A model generated the notes under the pieces. The model ran no database searches, was not told the DNA's origin, and worked only from the letters and a program-made list of their open reading frames with translations. From assembly GCA_028282725.1 (NCBI GenBank), contig JANQHF010000093.1, forward strand, positions 1 through 64,000: a stretch of DNA of 64,000 nucleotides, written 5' to 3'. The DNA comes from Saprospiraceae bacterium. Lineage in GTDB: Bacteria; Bacteroidota; Bacteroidia; Chitinophagales; Saprospiraceae. The position numbers were made by a program, and so were the translations under genes. This document shows positions 1-8,583 of the stretch, piece after piece. Numbering within the stretch: the stretch's first letter is position 1; every line of letters starts with the position of its first letter.

Positions 1-878
1 AGACCTGTACAGGTCAGAAATGTCATGGAAGCCAGATTGATGGCTATTTGATGTGCTGCTTGTGGTACTGCGCCAAGGGTGCCCATAATAAGTGCTGCCC
101 CTCCGAATGCGCTGACTTCAAAAAACATCTGCATGGAAGTCGGGATACCGAGTCCATAAATTTTTCTGAACAGACCGGATTGAAATTTACGATAATCAGC
201 GGATCGGATATGTAACCAGAGATCCTTCCATCTCAGGATGATGGATATGATGATAAAGATCATAATGATCCTCGCCAGTAAGGTCCCTAACGCAGCACCT
301 GTAACACCCAGTGCCGGAGCTCCGAATTTGCCATAGATGAACATGTAGTTGAAAAGAACATTAAATACGTTTCCGGTCAATGAAGCTAACATTGCGGGCA
401 TCGTTTCACTCATTCCATCAGCATAAGACCGGAATGTCTGAAATAACATAAGAGGAATCAACGTCCATCCGGATATTCTGAGATACGGTTTGGCCAACTC
501 GACGACCTCCCGATCCTGTCCCAGATGATCCAAAGCCGGAAGGGCAAGTTCGATCAAAACAGCACAGGCCAGGGCATATGCAAGATTGATGATCAAACTG
601 TGCTTGAAATATTGCGAGATCTTTTTGTGATTCTTTTGACCGTCTGCCTCGGCCACCAGGGGTGGAAGAGCAAACGAGATTCCCATACCTACCACCATAA
701 ATGAAATATAAATCGCAATGGCCAGTGAAACAGCTGCAAGGGCTTCAGGCCCAAGACGACCGACCATAATATTGTCGATAAAATTGACGAGGATCTGGCC
801 CAATTGACCGGCCATGATAGGTAGCGCCAATCTCAAATTCCTTTGGAAATCTCTTCGATATTTTGGGAAGAATTGCAT
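1..878 (-). CDS. MATE family efflux transporter, C-terminus cut by window edge
   Basis: This reading frame is not in the ORF track because it runs off the left edge. Translating the minus strand from the ATG at 878 gives an opening MQFFPKYRRDFQRNLRLALP followed by long hydrophobic helices. The segment GQLGQILVNFIDNIMVGRLG is the typical first-helix signature of MATE (NorM/DinF) cation-drug antiporters of the inner membrane. About 292 residues are visible out of the usual 440-460, so roughly the last third is missing. An in-frame TAG lies upstream of the ATG, which limits the start. The substrate cannot be told from sequence. The family call is firm because several helices and the conserved first-helix motif are present. 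Confidence 0.9.
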   Translation of the reverse strand, partial: MQFFPKYRRDFQRNLRLALPIMAGQLGQILVNFIDNIMVGRLGPEALAAVSLAIAIYISFMVVGMGISFALPPLVAEADGQKNHKKISQYFKHSLIINLAYALACAVLIELALPALDHLGQDREVVELAKPYLRISGWTLIPLMLFQTFRSYADGMSETMPAMLASLTGNVFNVLFNYMFIYGKFGAPALGVTGAALGTLLARIIMIFIIISIILRWKDLWLHIRSADYRKFQSGLFRKIYGLGIPTSMQMFFEVSAFGGAALIMGTLGAVPQAAHQIAINLASMTFLTCTG

Positions 879-1237
879 GGAACTGCAAGAATACAGCAAG
901 ATAACCTATTCCATAAAGGATCACTGAAATTAAAATAGGCTACACTTCGGGCTGGGCTCGATAGCGACTTGTATAAGAATCATTGGAACATCACAAGTTA
1001 GGATGCCATCCCGGATAAATGTGAGTAGTCTCTAAAATCAACAATTCCAAATATATAAAATGCTGATGATCAATGATCTATACCTGTGCTGCCTTATATT
1101 GCCAATATCTGTGATATGACGTCCAGCTAGCATATTTGTGAATTCTTGGCGCACGTATGTGACCGTAAATGTGGGTATCCGGCAGCGTGCCGTCTTAGAG
1201 TCGTATTTCAACAAATAAAAAAAAGAATCAAAAAATT
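879..1237. other. Intergenic region between divergent MATE and cohesin-like genes
   Basis: No coding sequence is evident in these 359 bases. A near-consensus Bacteroidota -7 box, CATATTTG, lies at 1131-1138 on the plus strand and could serve the gene at 1238, giving a leader of about 95 bases. That leader contains a small hairpin (CGGCA/TGCCG, 1180-1192) and an A-rich stretch just before the ATG. The promoter assignment is weak because no clear -33 element was found. Confidence 0.35.
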
Positions 1238-2113
1238 ATGAAGCAGGTAATTAAACATATAAGCCGGACAATTGGAGCGATCGCTCTGATCATGTCAGTA
1301 GTATCTGTATTTGCTTCAGATATGGAAATTAGGTTTGTTCAAATCGGACATAATACAGAGGCTCAGGAATTATATGTCGATGTACAGGTAAGAAATGTAT
1401 TGAACTATGAATTGGTAATGGCGGGGCAAAATTACAGGTTTTACTACGACAGTGAGGTGCTCCTGTTGGATGTGGACAATTCAGAATCAAACCTGCCTGT
1501 CGGAATTTATGGCGAACTCATGTTTGATGACCACATTAGCGGAATCGAAGCCGATCATGTAAATCAGCTGGCCTTTGATGATAATCTTGGCTTTGCAAAC
1601 TTCTCCATTGATCTGAGCGATGTCGATGGAGGTGGAGTGAGATTGGCCAAAGACGAATGGTTTACAGTTGCCACGCTGCAATTTGATGTATTAAAAACAG
1701 ATCAGTCATATGAAATTGTATGGGGCAGGGAAGGTATGAGTGACTTGTATGCTACTGCATTTGTCGAAATAGGTGAGTGGATGTCTTCTAATATGTTAGG
1801 TAGGGTCAACATCATTCACTACGGAGATTTAAATGCTGAATTCTCTTTAGCCCATAAAGAAATCAATGCCAAAGCTCATATAGGACCTAATCCTGCGACA
1901 GAGTATGTACAGGTAGACTTCAGAAGAGACTTGAAAAAAGATGCCGTAATCATCTTGAGGGACTTTACAGGAAGGCCTATAAAAAGACAGGTTGTAGCGA
2001 GGGGAAACCAATCAACCAAAATCAACATCTCAGACATGCTCGCCATGAATTACCTGGTCGAGATTCACAATGAGGGCTTTGTTCAAAGTCAGCAATTGAT
2101 CGTAGTGAAATAA
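1238..2113 (+). CDS. Secreted protein with cohesin-like domain and T9SS sorting domain
   Basis: The 291-residue product has a signal peptide (about 1-27), a beta-rich central domain (about 28-175) and a C-terminal T9SS type A sorting domain (about 215-291, opening IGPNPATEYVQVDF and ending QQLIVVK). The central domain has the layout of a cohesin: an N-terminal strand with paired V residues, a YRFYYDSEVL segment like the cohesin YDPxxL strand, and a late strand TVATLQFDVL. The cohesin assignment rests on motif layout only and is moderate; the sorting domain is clear. It is predicted to cross the outer membrane through the type IX secretion system and end up surface-bound or released. It is a single-gene unit: a strong terminator follows at 2151. 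Dockerin-like modules on other proteins in this window make a binding role conceivable, but this is inference. Confidence 0.75.
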   Translation: MKQVIKHISRTIGAIALIMSVVSVFASDMEIRFVQIGHNTEAQELYVDVQVRNVLNYELVMAGQNYRFYYDSEVLLLDVDNSESNLPVGIYGELMFDDHISGIEADHVNQLAFDDNLGFANFSIDLSDVDGGGVRLAKDEWFTVATLQFDVLKTDQSYEIVWGREGMSDLYATAFVEIGEWMSSNMLGRVNIIHYGDLNAEFSLAHKEINAKAHIGPNPATEYVQVDFRRDLKKDAVIILRDFTGRPIKRQVVARGNQSTKINISDMLAMNYLVEIHNEGFVQSQQLIVVK

Positions 2114-2150
2114 GAAAATAAGAGTAATAAAAAAGTACTTAATGCAATTG

Positions 2151-2184
2151 AAAGGTGCCGGATGATATTCAGCACCTTTTTTTT
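2151..2184 (+). terminator. Rho-independent terminator after the cohesin-like gene
   Basis: An 8-bp perfect stem AAAGGTGC / GCACCTTT with a 13-base loop is followed by a run of eight T. It lies 38 bases after the stop at 2113 and separates that gene from the MarR gene downstream. Confidence 0.85.
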
Positions 2185-2206
2185 ACTTTACATCCGATTA
2201 TAAGCG

Positions 2207-2638
2207 ATGCCCGTCAAGAAACAAGTCGGATACTATTTGGAACGAACCACAAGGCAAGTAAAGCTTGCCTTTACACAGGCTTTCATTGCTGCCGATATAG
2301 ATCTGACCCCGGAACAATGGGTACTCATAGATCATCTCATGGCCAAGAATGGAGTGTCACAGACAGACTTGGCCTCGAAAAGTTATAAAAACGCACCAAC
2401 TGTTTCGCGAATCCTGGACGTCCTGGAACGAAAAAACTACATCGAACGTCAGCGATTCACCAATGACCGTCGCAGATACAAGATCTTTTTAACAAATAAG
2501 GGGAGGTCAGTAGGGGAAAAAGCACTTCCCATAGCCATTGAATTAAGAGAAAAGGGCTGGAAGGGGTTGACAGATCATGATTACGAAGAATTCTTAAAGA
2601 TCATTGAAACGGTATTTAAGAACTACGACATTAACTGA
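2207..2638 (+). CDS. MarR family transcriptional regulator
   Basis: The 143-residue protein shows the MarR winged-helix layout: helices at 10-35, then LTPEQWVLIDHL, a recognition helix around KNAPTVSRILDVLERKNYI and a basic wing FTNDRRRYKIFLT. MarR proteins bind DNA as dimers and usually repress nearby genes, with release by small ligands. The only gap before it is 22 bases after the terminator at 2151-2184, where TACTTTAC resembles the TAnnTTTG -7 box, so the mRNA probably has a very short leader. Its target is not obvious. The next gene, a GH20 enzyme, is convergent (6-base gap), so the regulator is transcribed alone. The family call is firm; ligand and target are unknown. Confidence 0.9.
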   Translation: MPVKKQVGYYLERTTRQVKLAFTQAFIAADIDLTPEQWVLIDHLMAKNGVSQTDLASKSYKNAPTVSRILDVLERKNYIERQRFTNDRRRYKIFLTNKGRSVGEKALPIAIELREKGWKGLTDHDYEEFLKIIETVFKNYDIN

Positions 2639-2644
2639 CCGAAA

Positions 2645-5164
2645 TCAGTACACCTTCGTCGTTCTTCCTTTTCTTCCATCCTGTCCCTCGCACCACAGGA
2701 TTACATCAGCACCTTTTTGAATAGATACCGGACCCATATATTCCCTTTCTTGATTTGAACCCTTCAACATGTATTTTATCCTCATTCCGGGGAAAGCGCT
2801 ATTTGCTCTCAATATGCCATCTTCTATTATGGCTCCGGGTTCGGGAATGCGGTAGACAATTTCATAATCCAGCTTTTCGATCATTGGAATGGCTTTTTGG
2901 CCGAGTGTGTTCGCAAATCGATTCCAGTCTTCCAGGTACTGCCTTTCTATGTTTTCCGGTGCACCGGATCTGGCCCAATCCGGTTCTTGTGACCATGAAC
3001 GATGCGCAAAAGCAAGAAGTTTTGGAAACATTAGATAGTCGATGGCTTCTTCATTTCTAACCGTTTCACTCCAAAGCTGAGCTTGAATTCCCAAAAAATT
3101 TTCTCTTCCTTTTTGAGTGAGCGCGACCCTTTGCTTCAGATAATCCTCAGAAAGTGAGGATTTGGACGGATCCCCGGATTTCTGTATGAATATATTAAGT
3201 GGCTCAGTTTCAAAGATCTTTTCCGTATTGGAATAACCTGACCAACTCAATCCAATTTCATCAGGATCCTTATCATATGCCATGTCGAAGTAGTAGCTGG
3301 AAGAATTACTCATTACAACGGGGAATCCGGCATTTGCCAATTTGTAAATCATATCATCACGACCACCTCCTATGATGGCATTCCATACATACAGCCTAAG
3401 ATTTTCATCCAGGAGCGAAGCATCGATCTCAGTCGATTCATGACCTTCGGATGTATGCGCAATTGCCATTTCTTCCCATCCTGCGGTTATCAAATCATAC
3501 GTGCCGAGCGTTTTTGTCATACGCTGGAAAAAATCACTCGGTAAATCTGCATAACTGTCCATGCCGTTTTCCTTAATATATTGCTGGCATAATGGAGAGC
3601 GTTGCCAGGCTCCATAAGGTTGTTCGTCTCCACCAACATGTATAGCAGTCAGAGGTGCCTGTGCTTCCTCATACATTTGGATTAATTCTGAAAAGACTTT
3701 GTCCATGAAATTAAATGCCCCCTCCTGGCAAATGCACACCACGTTATCTTTCCAGTTTTGAGCCGATCTGTATTCTGACCGATCATCCGGGTCATGCAAG
3801 CGATATTCAAGTGCTGCCGGGGTATCACCCTCTGAAAGCAGTCGTTCATATCGATTCTTCATGGAAATAATGGCCGCCCTGGCATGACCCGGCATGTCGA
3901 TTTCCGTAATGACTTCGATATGACGATCATCCGCATATTTTAGAATATCAATAAAATCCTGACGGGAATAATATCCGCTGCCGTAGGAGAGATCAGGGTC
4001 ATAGCCGGAGCCGTAAGAAGGGATCAGATGATCGCTTTCATCTATCGTAAACCCTCTTTTGCTGCCGATCTCGGTCAATTCGGGAAGACCGGGGATTTCA
4101 AGTCTCCATCCTTCATCATCTGTAAGATGAAAATGAAATTTATTGACCTTGAAATGTGCAAGAAGGTCCAGGATATCCAATACTTTTTCTTTTGAATGGA
4201 AATTCCTGGAGACGTCAAGGTGTATGCCCCGATATCCAAACCTGGCTTTGTCAGAGATTTCTATACCTGGAAGTTCAATCTGTGTCTCATTTTCATCATG
4301 AGCATAACGGATCATTTGAAGCAGTGTCTGTATTCCATAAAATATCCCTGACTTTGATGCGGCGGTAATGTTGATTCCAGTTTGATCAATTCTCAATCGG
4401 TAAGAAGATTCTTCTGAGTTCGATCCTGTGATAAGGGCAAGAGTTATATCCGGGGCATTATCCTTTTCAACAAGAGTTTTACCAATCTTCATAAGGTCGC
4501 CTTTAAACAGATCTATTTCGTTATCCAATTCATCACTGGCGACATAACTTATGACTGCACCCAAGATTTTCTTTTCGTTGAGATACGTATATTCTTCAGG
4601 CCGGGGAATAAGGGGAAGAAGTTCATCAGGATCAATGAGGGAAAGTCGTCGATTTTCATGATATCTTGTCGAAGAAGTACTAGGGTTTACATCTTCAAGG
4701 ATTTTTTCATCGAGTTTAATAACTTCAAAATTGACATCCCTTGGATTATTATCTTTTACGAGGAACAGCCCTTTAGGCACCTCACTCCATTTGTCCACTA
4801 TGCCACTGATATCATATTTAATCGTAATCGTTTTTCCGGGGGGTAGGGATTGAAAATCATTGGTAGGCTGGAGGGTGAAGTAATCTCCATTATCATTGCG
4901 GATTTCAATTCCCTGTGGACTGTGAACTTTAAGGACCGGTCCGCTGATCTGATTAAAATGCAATGCCCAGTTTTGATGTGTCATTTCTTCCTTCATATTA
5001 TTCCGAATTTCAATTGAAACATGTGTTTCTTCAGACGGATGAGTGCTGATTGAATTCACTCGCCAAACGACATCAAGTAGTCCATCAGGTTGATCAGGAT
5101 TACATGAGGTGATAAAAATCGAAAACAATGAAATGACAAAAAGAGAGAATATTGATCGATTCAT
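2645..5164 (-). CDS. Beta-N-acetylhexosaminidase (GH20) lipoprotein, chitobiase-like
   Basis: The 839-residue product starts with a lipoprotein signal peptide (SIFITSC, lipidated Cys about 21). It then follows the chitobiase order: N-terminal carbohydrate-binding domain (CHB_HEX, about 30-150), GH20b alpha/beta domain (about 175-300), GH20 catalytic barrel (about 305-720) and a C-terminal beta domain. HFHLTDDEGWR near residue 345 and the catalytic Asp-Glu pair in HVGGDEQ near residue 508 identify GH20. The enzyme removes terminal N-acetylglucosamine (or GalNAc) residues from chito-oligosaccharides or peptidoglycan fragments, probably from the outer membrane or periplasm. Length is close to characterised chitobiases (about 850-890). 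It ends next to the convergent MarR gene and follows the CRTAC1 gene by 28 bases, so the two are probably co-transcribed. Confidence 0.93.
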   Translation of the reverse strand: MNRSIFSLFVISLFSIFITSCNPDQPDGLLDVVWRVNSISTHPSEETHVSIEIRNNMKEEMTHQNWALHFNQISGPVLKVHSPQGIEIRNDNGDYFTLQPTNDFQSLPPGKTITIKYDISGIVDKWSEVPKGLFLVKDNNPRDVNFEVIKLDEKILEDVNPSTSSTRYHENRRLSLIDPDELLPLIPRPEEYTYLNEKKILGAVISYVASDELDNEIDLFKGDLMKIGKTLVEKDNAPDITLALITGSNSEESSYRLRIDQTGINITAASKSGIFYGIQTLLQMIRYAHDENETQIELPGIEISDKARFGYRGIHLDVSRNFHSKEKVLDILDLLAHFKVNKFHFHLTDDEGWRLEIPGLPELTEIGSKRGFTIDESDHLIPSYGSGYDPDLSYGSGYYSRQDFIDILKYADDRHIEVITEIDMPGHARAAIISMKNRYERLLSEGDTPAALEYRLHDPDDRSEYRSAQNWKDNVVCICQEGAFNFMDKVFSELIQMYEEAQAPLTAIHVGGDEQPYGAWQRSPLCQQYIKENGMDSYADLPSDFFQRMTKTLGTYDLITAGWEEMAIAHTSEGHESTEIDASLLDENLRLYVWNAIIGGGRDDMIYKLANAGFPVVMSNSSSYYFDMAYDKDPDEIGLSWSGYSNTEKIFETEPLNIFIQKSGDPSKSSLSEDYLKQRVALTQKGRENFLGIQAQLWSETVRNEEAIDYLMFPKLLAFAHRSWSQEPDWARSGAPENIERQYLEDWNRFANTLGQKAIPMIEKLDYEIVYRIPEPGAIIEDGILRANSAFPGMRIKYMLKGSNQEREYMGPVSIQKGADVILWCEGQDGRKGRTTKVY

Positions 5165-5192
5165 GAATGAACGTTAAAATTTTCCTGAGTTA

Positions 5193-7442
5193 TCAATGCC
5201 TGTGAGATTTGTGATCGGGAATTTGAGGATTTAGTTTTTCTAATTCCATCTTCTTCATTTCAGGATCACCCTGAACAATTTGGAAAACCTCATTTACGGG
5301 GATGTCTTTGAAAATCTGCACTGATTTATCCTTATCGGGCCAGGTAATGGTCATTCTCTTAATTTTCCTGGCTTTGCCAAGCCCAATTAATTGATGATAC
5401 GGATTAGACCCAAAACTTCCACCCGAGTTTACCGTTTTATAGATTTTCCTTTCACCGGTTTCGGTCTTTACCTGGATTTTAATTCTTGCTCCAATGGCAG
5501 CTTTATTACTGGAAGCCGAACCAATTAACTTTAACCTGACCCATGAATTTGAAAATCCAGGGTTTTCAAACATTGCATTACGATACAAATCTCCGCTATA
5601 TGCTCCTCCCATGACTGCATAGATATCCTGGTCTCCATCATTATCCCAATCAGCAAATGAAATCCCATGACCCTTTTGTAAATGTCCCAGTCCGCAGGTA
5701 GTTGTCACGTCATGAAAGTAACCGCCATTGTCATTTTTAAAGATCCGGTTCGGTACCAGTGATATCAATGCCGGTTGGCCAGTACCAATGTACAGGTCCA
5801 GGTATCCATCATTATCTATATCACCAAAATTTGCACCCATGGCCAATAGCATTTGATTCAGGTTCTTTTCTATGGTTACATCCTCAAAAGTACCATTCCC
5901 CAGGTTTCGATATAACCTTGAATTCCTCCTTTCATCAAGCCCGAGATAATCAGCTGCGACTTTGTCAAGGTCACTTTGGAAAAAACTGGTATACGAGGCT
6001 ACAAAAATGTCTTCCCAACCATCATTGTCAAAATCCCAAAACCAAGTAGGAAAGCTAAGTAATGGTTGATCCACATTTGCTTCCTCTGCAATTTCCTCGA
6101 ATGAGAGCTGACCGGAAGGAATTATGTCATTGCGGAATAATTGATTTCTTTGACCCAATCTGGAAATATAGATATCCTGATCTCCATCATTGTCTATGTC
6201 CCCGGCAGCAACTCCTTTTACAAATCCAAAATCATCTATACCGGCAAGTTGGGCAATGTTGTTGAAGGTGCCATTCATATTGTTCTTGAAAAGTTGATAC
6301 CGGTGAACATTAATCGTGGAGCGATCGTCCGGATCTTGTGCTGATTCATTGCCCAAAAATAAATCGAGGTATCCATCCAGGTCGAAATCCGCCCATACAC
6401 CACTATGAACCGGGTGTAAATCTCTCAACCCAGCTTCAATAGTGATATCCGTAAATTTTCCGGTTCCGTCATTTCTTAACAGAGAATTCGGATGATTGCC
6501 AATAGGTTCTCCGAGTGTTCCTAGCCATGCCCCCCTTAGCACGAATAGATCATTATCTCCATCATTATCATAATCAGCATGAATGAGATTTAAACCTCCC
6601 AACTGCCTGTCCAGGTCGGCATTTTTCGTATGATCAAAGAAGGATCCTTTTTTGTCATTCAAAAATATCTTCATTGGAACCCTGGAGTCCCAACTGGTTA
6701 CTACGACATCCATGTAATCGTCTCCATTAAAATCATCAATTACACTGCCTCCCGACAAACTGTTATGATCCACGCCTAAAATATGAGCAATGTCGTTGAA
6801 TCTCGGAAGTTGAATAGAGGACTGAAATATCGAATCGTGGATCAATAGTCGCCCTGGAATTTTAGCCGGATATTCTCCTAATGTCATATGCGCCAAATTC
6901 AAAAGCCATTTTGCTTTCAAATTCAATGAATCTTTTTTTAAAATATTCAATATATAGTCAATGGCATTTTTGGAACCTTCAACGAGCACATGCCTGCCTT
7001 CGTCTTTAAGCGGAAAAATGCACGAATTGGGATTGTGAAATTCAAGACAATTTTGCTGTTCACCCAGACGCAGGTAGGCAGTGGCCAGCATCCAATTCAG
7101 TGTATCACTTATTTGATGAAAGCCGCTTTGTAACGTGTTATTCAATTGATCTAATTCTTTGAATTGGTCAATCGCTCTTTCCGATTGACCTGACAGAAGA
7201 TATTCCGATCCCAGGATAAACCTTGCACTAATTTGTTTTTCTATATTACCTGGTTCCAAATTCTTTAATTGTTCTTCCAGAATTTTTACCCTTTGATCAT
7301 TGATATAAAAGTTTATTTCAGGATGCAGATCAGATTGTATGGCCGTCATCATTTCTTCATTGCTTATGTCAATAAACTGCGACTGGCAGAGTGATTTCAG
7401 GATCAGAGAAACTGAAAAAAACAATAAGAAGATAAAGCGCAT
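5193..7442 (-). CDS. CRTAC1-type secreted protein: FG-GAP/VCBS repeats plus ASPIC/UnbV domain
   Basis: The 749-residue product has a signal peptide (about 1-19), a helical TPR-like region (about 30-190), a chain of FG-GAP/VCBS-type repeats (about 210-620) with many DxDxDG calcium loops such as DYDNDGDNDLF and DFDLDGYLDLF, and a C-terminal ASPIC/UnbV domain (about 635-715) with the motif NSGGSFGSNPYHQLIGLG. Such proteins fold as extracellular beta-propellers; Bacteroidota carry many, and roles in glycan or peptide handling have been proposed but not proven in general. It is 16 bases after the RidA-like lipoprotein gene and 28 bases before the GH20 gene, suggesting a three-gene leftward operon. 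Family call is secure, function is not. Confidence 0.9.
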   Translation of the reverse strand: MRFIFLLFFSVSLILKSLCQSQFIDISNEEMMTAIQSDLHPEINFYINDQRVKILEEQLKNLEPGNIEKQISARFILGSEYLLSGQSERAIDQFKELDQLNNTLQSGFHQISDTLNWMLATAYLRLGEQQNCLEFHNPNSCIFPLKDEGRHVLVEGSKNAIDYILNILKKDSLNLKAKWLLNLAHMTLGEYPAKIPGRLLIHDSIFQSSIQLPRFNDIAHILGVDHNSLSGGSVIDDFNGDDYMDVVVTSWDSRVPMKIFLNDKKGSFFDHTKNADLDRQLGGLNLIHADYDNDGDNDLFVLRGAWLGTLGEPIGNHPNSLLRNDGTGKFTDITIEAGLRDLHPVHSGVWADFDLDGYLDLFLGNESAQDPDDRSTINVHRYQLFKNNMNGTFNNIAQLAGIDDFGFVKGVAAGDIDNDGDQDIYISRLGQRNQLFRNDIIPSGQLSFEEIAEEANVDQPLLSFPTWFWDFDNDGWEDIFVASYTSFFQSDLDKVAADYLGLDERRNSRLYRNLGNGTFEDVTIEKNLNQMLLAMGANFGDIDNDGYLDLYIGTGQPALISLVPNRIFKNDNGGYFHDVTTTCGLGHLQKGHGISFADWDNDGDQDIYAVMGGAYSGDLYRNAMFENPGFSNSWVRLKLIGSASSNKAAIGARIKIQVKTETGERKIYKTVNSGGSFGSNPYHQLIGLGKARKIKRMTITWPDKDKSVQIFKDIPVNEVFQIVQGDPEMKKMELEKLNPQIPDHKSHRH

Positions 7443-7458
7443 ACAGATTAGACTTTGA

Positions 7459-8037
7459 TCAGAATACCTCGACGATCATTTCGATTTCAACTGCAATATT
7501 CCTGGGCAGCGATCCCATTCCTACAGCGGCACGAGCATGTTTGCCCCGATCTCCAAACACTGCTACCATCAGATCGGAATATCCGTTGATCACTTCTGGT
7601 TGATTTGCAAAATCGTCTACGGCATTCACCATGCCCTTTACCTTCAGGATCCTTTTTACTTTATTCAGGTCTCCCAGATAATCCTGGAGGACCGATAACT
7701 GAGCTACTCCGGTCAGCCTGGCTGCCTCATAGCCTTCTTCAACCGTGAGATCCCTGCCAACTTTTCCGGTGACATATCCACCTTCGGGTAAATTAGGTCC
7801 CTTCCCGGCAAGAAACAGGATATTTCCAGCCTGGGTAATGTTGACATAATTGGCAACAGGGGGAGAAGGCTTGGTAAGGACAATACCGAGTGAATCCAAT
7901 CTTGTATCATAGTCGATTGATGGTAGTTCTTTATGATGACCGCCAATATGATCATGGCGTTGATCATGTTCATGACGTGGATGACAAGCACAAAGCAGGA
8001 ATAATAAACTCAAAAATAAAAGTTGTGATCGGTGCAT
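7459..8037 (-). CDS. RidA (YjgF/YER057c) family lipoprotein with His-rich linker
   Basis: The 192-residue protein combines a lipoprotein signal peptide (lipobox LLCAC, Cys about 18), a histidine-rich stretch just after it (HPRHEHDQRHDHIGGHH) and a RidA fold (about 50-192). The RidA part keeps the catalytic Arg in HARAAVGMGSLP near the C-terminus, the residue that binds the carboxylate of enamine/imine substrates. Typical cytoplasmic RidA is about 126-130 residues without a signal peptide; this is the longer, exported subgroup in which substrates are unclear. The His-rich linker may bind metal ions such as zinc (inference). It leads a probable operon with the CRTAC1 and GH20 genes and is divergent from the DUF6702 gene with 45 bases between them. 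Confidence 0.85.
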   Translation of the reverse strand: MHRSQLLFLSLLFLLCACHPRHEHDQRHDHIGGHHKELPSIDYDTRLDSLGIVLTKPSPPVANYVNITQAGNILFLAGKGPNLPEGGYVTGKVGRDLTVEEGYEAARLTGVAQLSVLQDYLGDLNKVKRILKVKGMVNAVDDFANQPEVINGYSDLMVAVFGDRGKHARAAVGMGSLPRNIAVEIEMIVEVF

Positions 8038-8082
8038 TTTTCAAATTGTAATAGAGGAAAGATACATCTTTGCCGATGATAT

Positions 8083-8583
8083 TTGACAATTGTGTTATTC
8101 ATACTTTACATAAAATGGATCTCATTTCTGGTTGTGGCATTTGATTACACAAATATGCACGCTGTATACTTGTCGACTTTTAATGTTGCCGTAGATGCAC
8201 GAGAGATCACGACGGAAATCCGCGTCTTCGAGGATGATCTGAGGGATGTGATCCGTGATTTTCACGGCACCTACATTGATACAAGTTCTCAATTATTCGT
8301 GGAAAAAGTCGGTGAGTATTTCAATGAACATGCCATCATCAAAGGTGATCACTATAAAATCGAATTTGAGGTGTATGAATTGACAAGGGCAGGAGACAGC
8401 TATCGGATCAAATGCAGGGGAGCCACTCCAACTCCTGCAAAATCACTTGAATTCGCTGTCGATTATTTTTTGGAATTGTTTCCGACCCAACAGAATGTAT
8501 TGAACCTGACCAATGGAGACCAACGGTGGTATTATATATTCAAGAAGGGTAAAGAGCAATTAATTATCCCCCTGAATTCTTAA
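8083..8583 (+). CDS. DUF6702-like exported protein of unknown function
   Basis: The 166-residue frame begins with TTG (8083); the in-frame GTG at 8092 is an alternative and the first ATG (8155) would remove the hydrophobic segment. The first 24 residues look like a signal peptide, with the mature part starting near HAVYLSTFNV. The pattern EITTEIRVFEDDLRDVIRDFHG followed by a late FELFPTQQNVLNL-type strand matches a conserved Bacteroidota family of about 160 residues (DUF6702, from memory). Its function is unknown. The 3' end overlaps the convergent M20 gene by 20 bases. It is divergent from the RidA lipoprotein gene; CATCTTTG close upstream is a one-mismatch -7 box. Confidence 0.65.
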   Translation: MTIVLFILYIKWISFLVVAFDYTNMHAVYLSTFNVAVDAREITTEIRVFEDDLRDVIRDFHGTYIDTSSQLFVEKVGEYFNEHAIIKGDHYKIEFEVYELTRAGDSYRIKCRGATPTPAKSLEFAVDYFLELFPTQQNVLNLTNGDQRWYYIFKKGKEQLIIPLNS

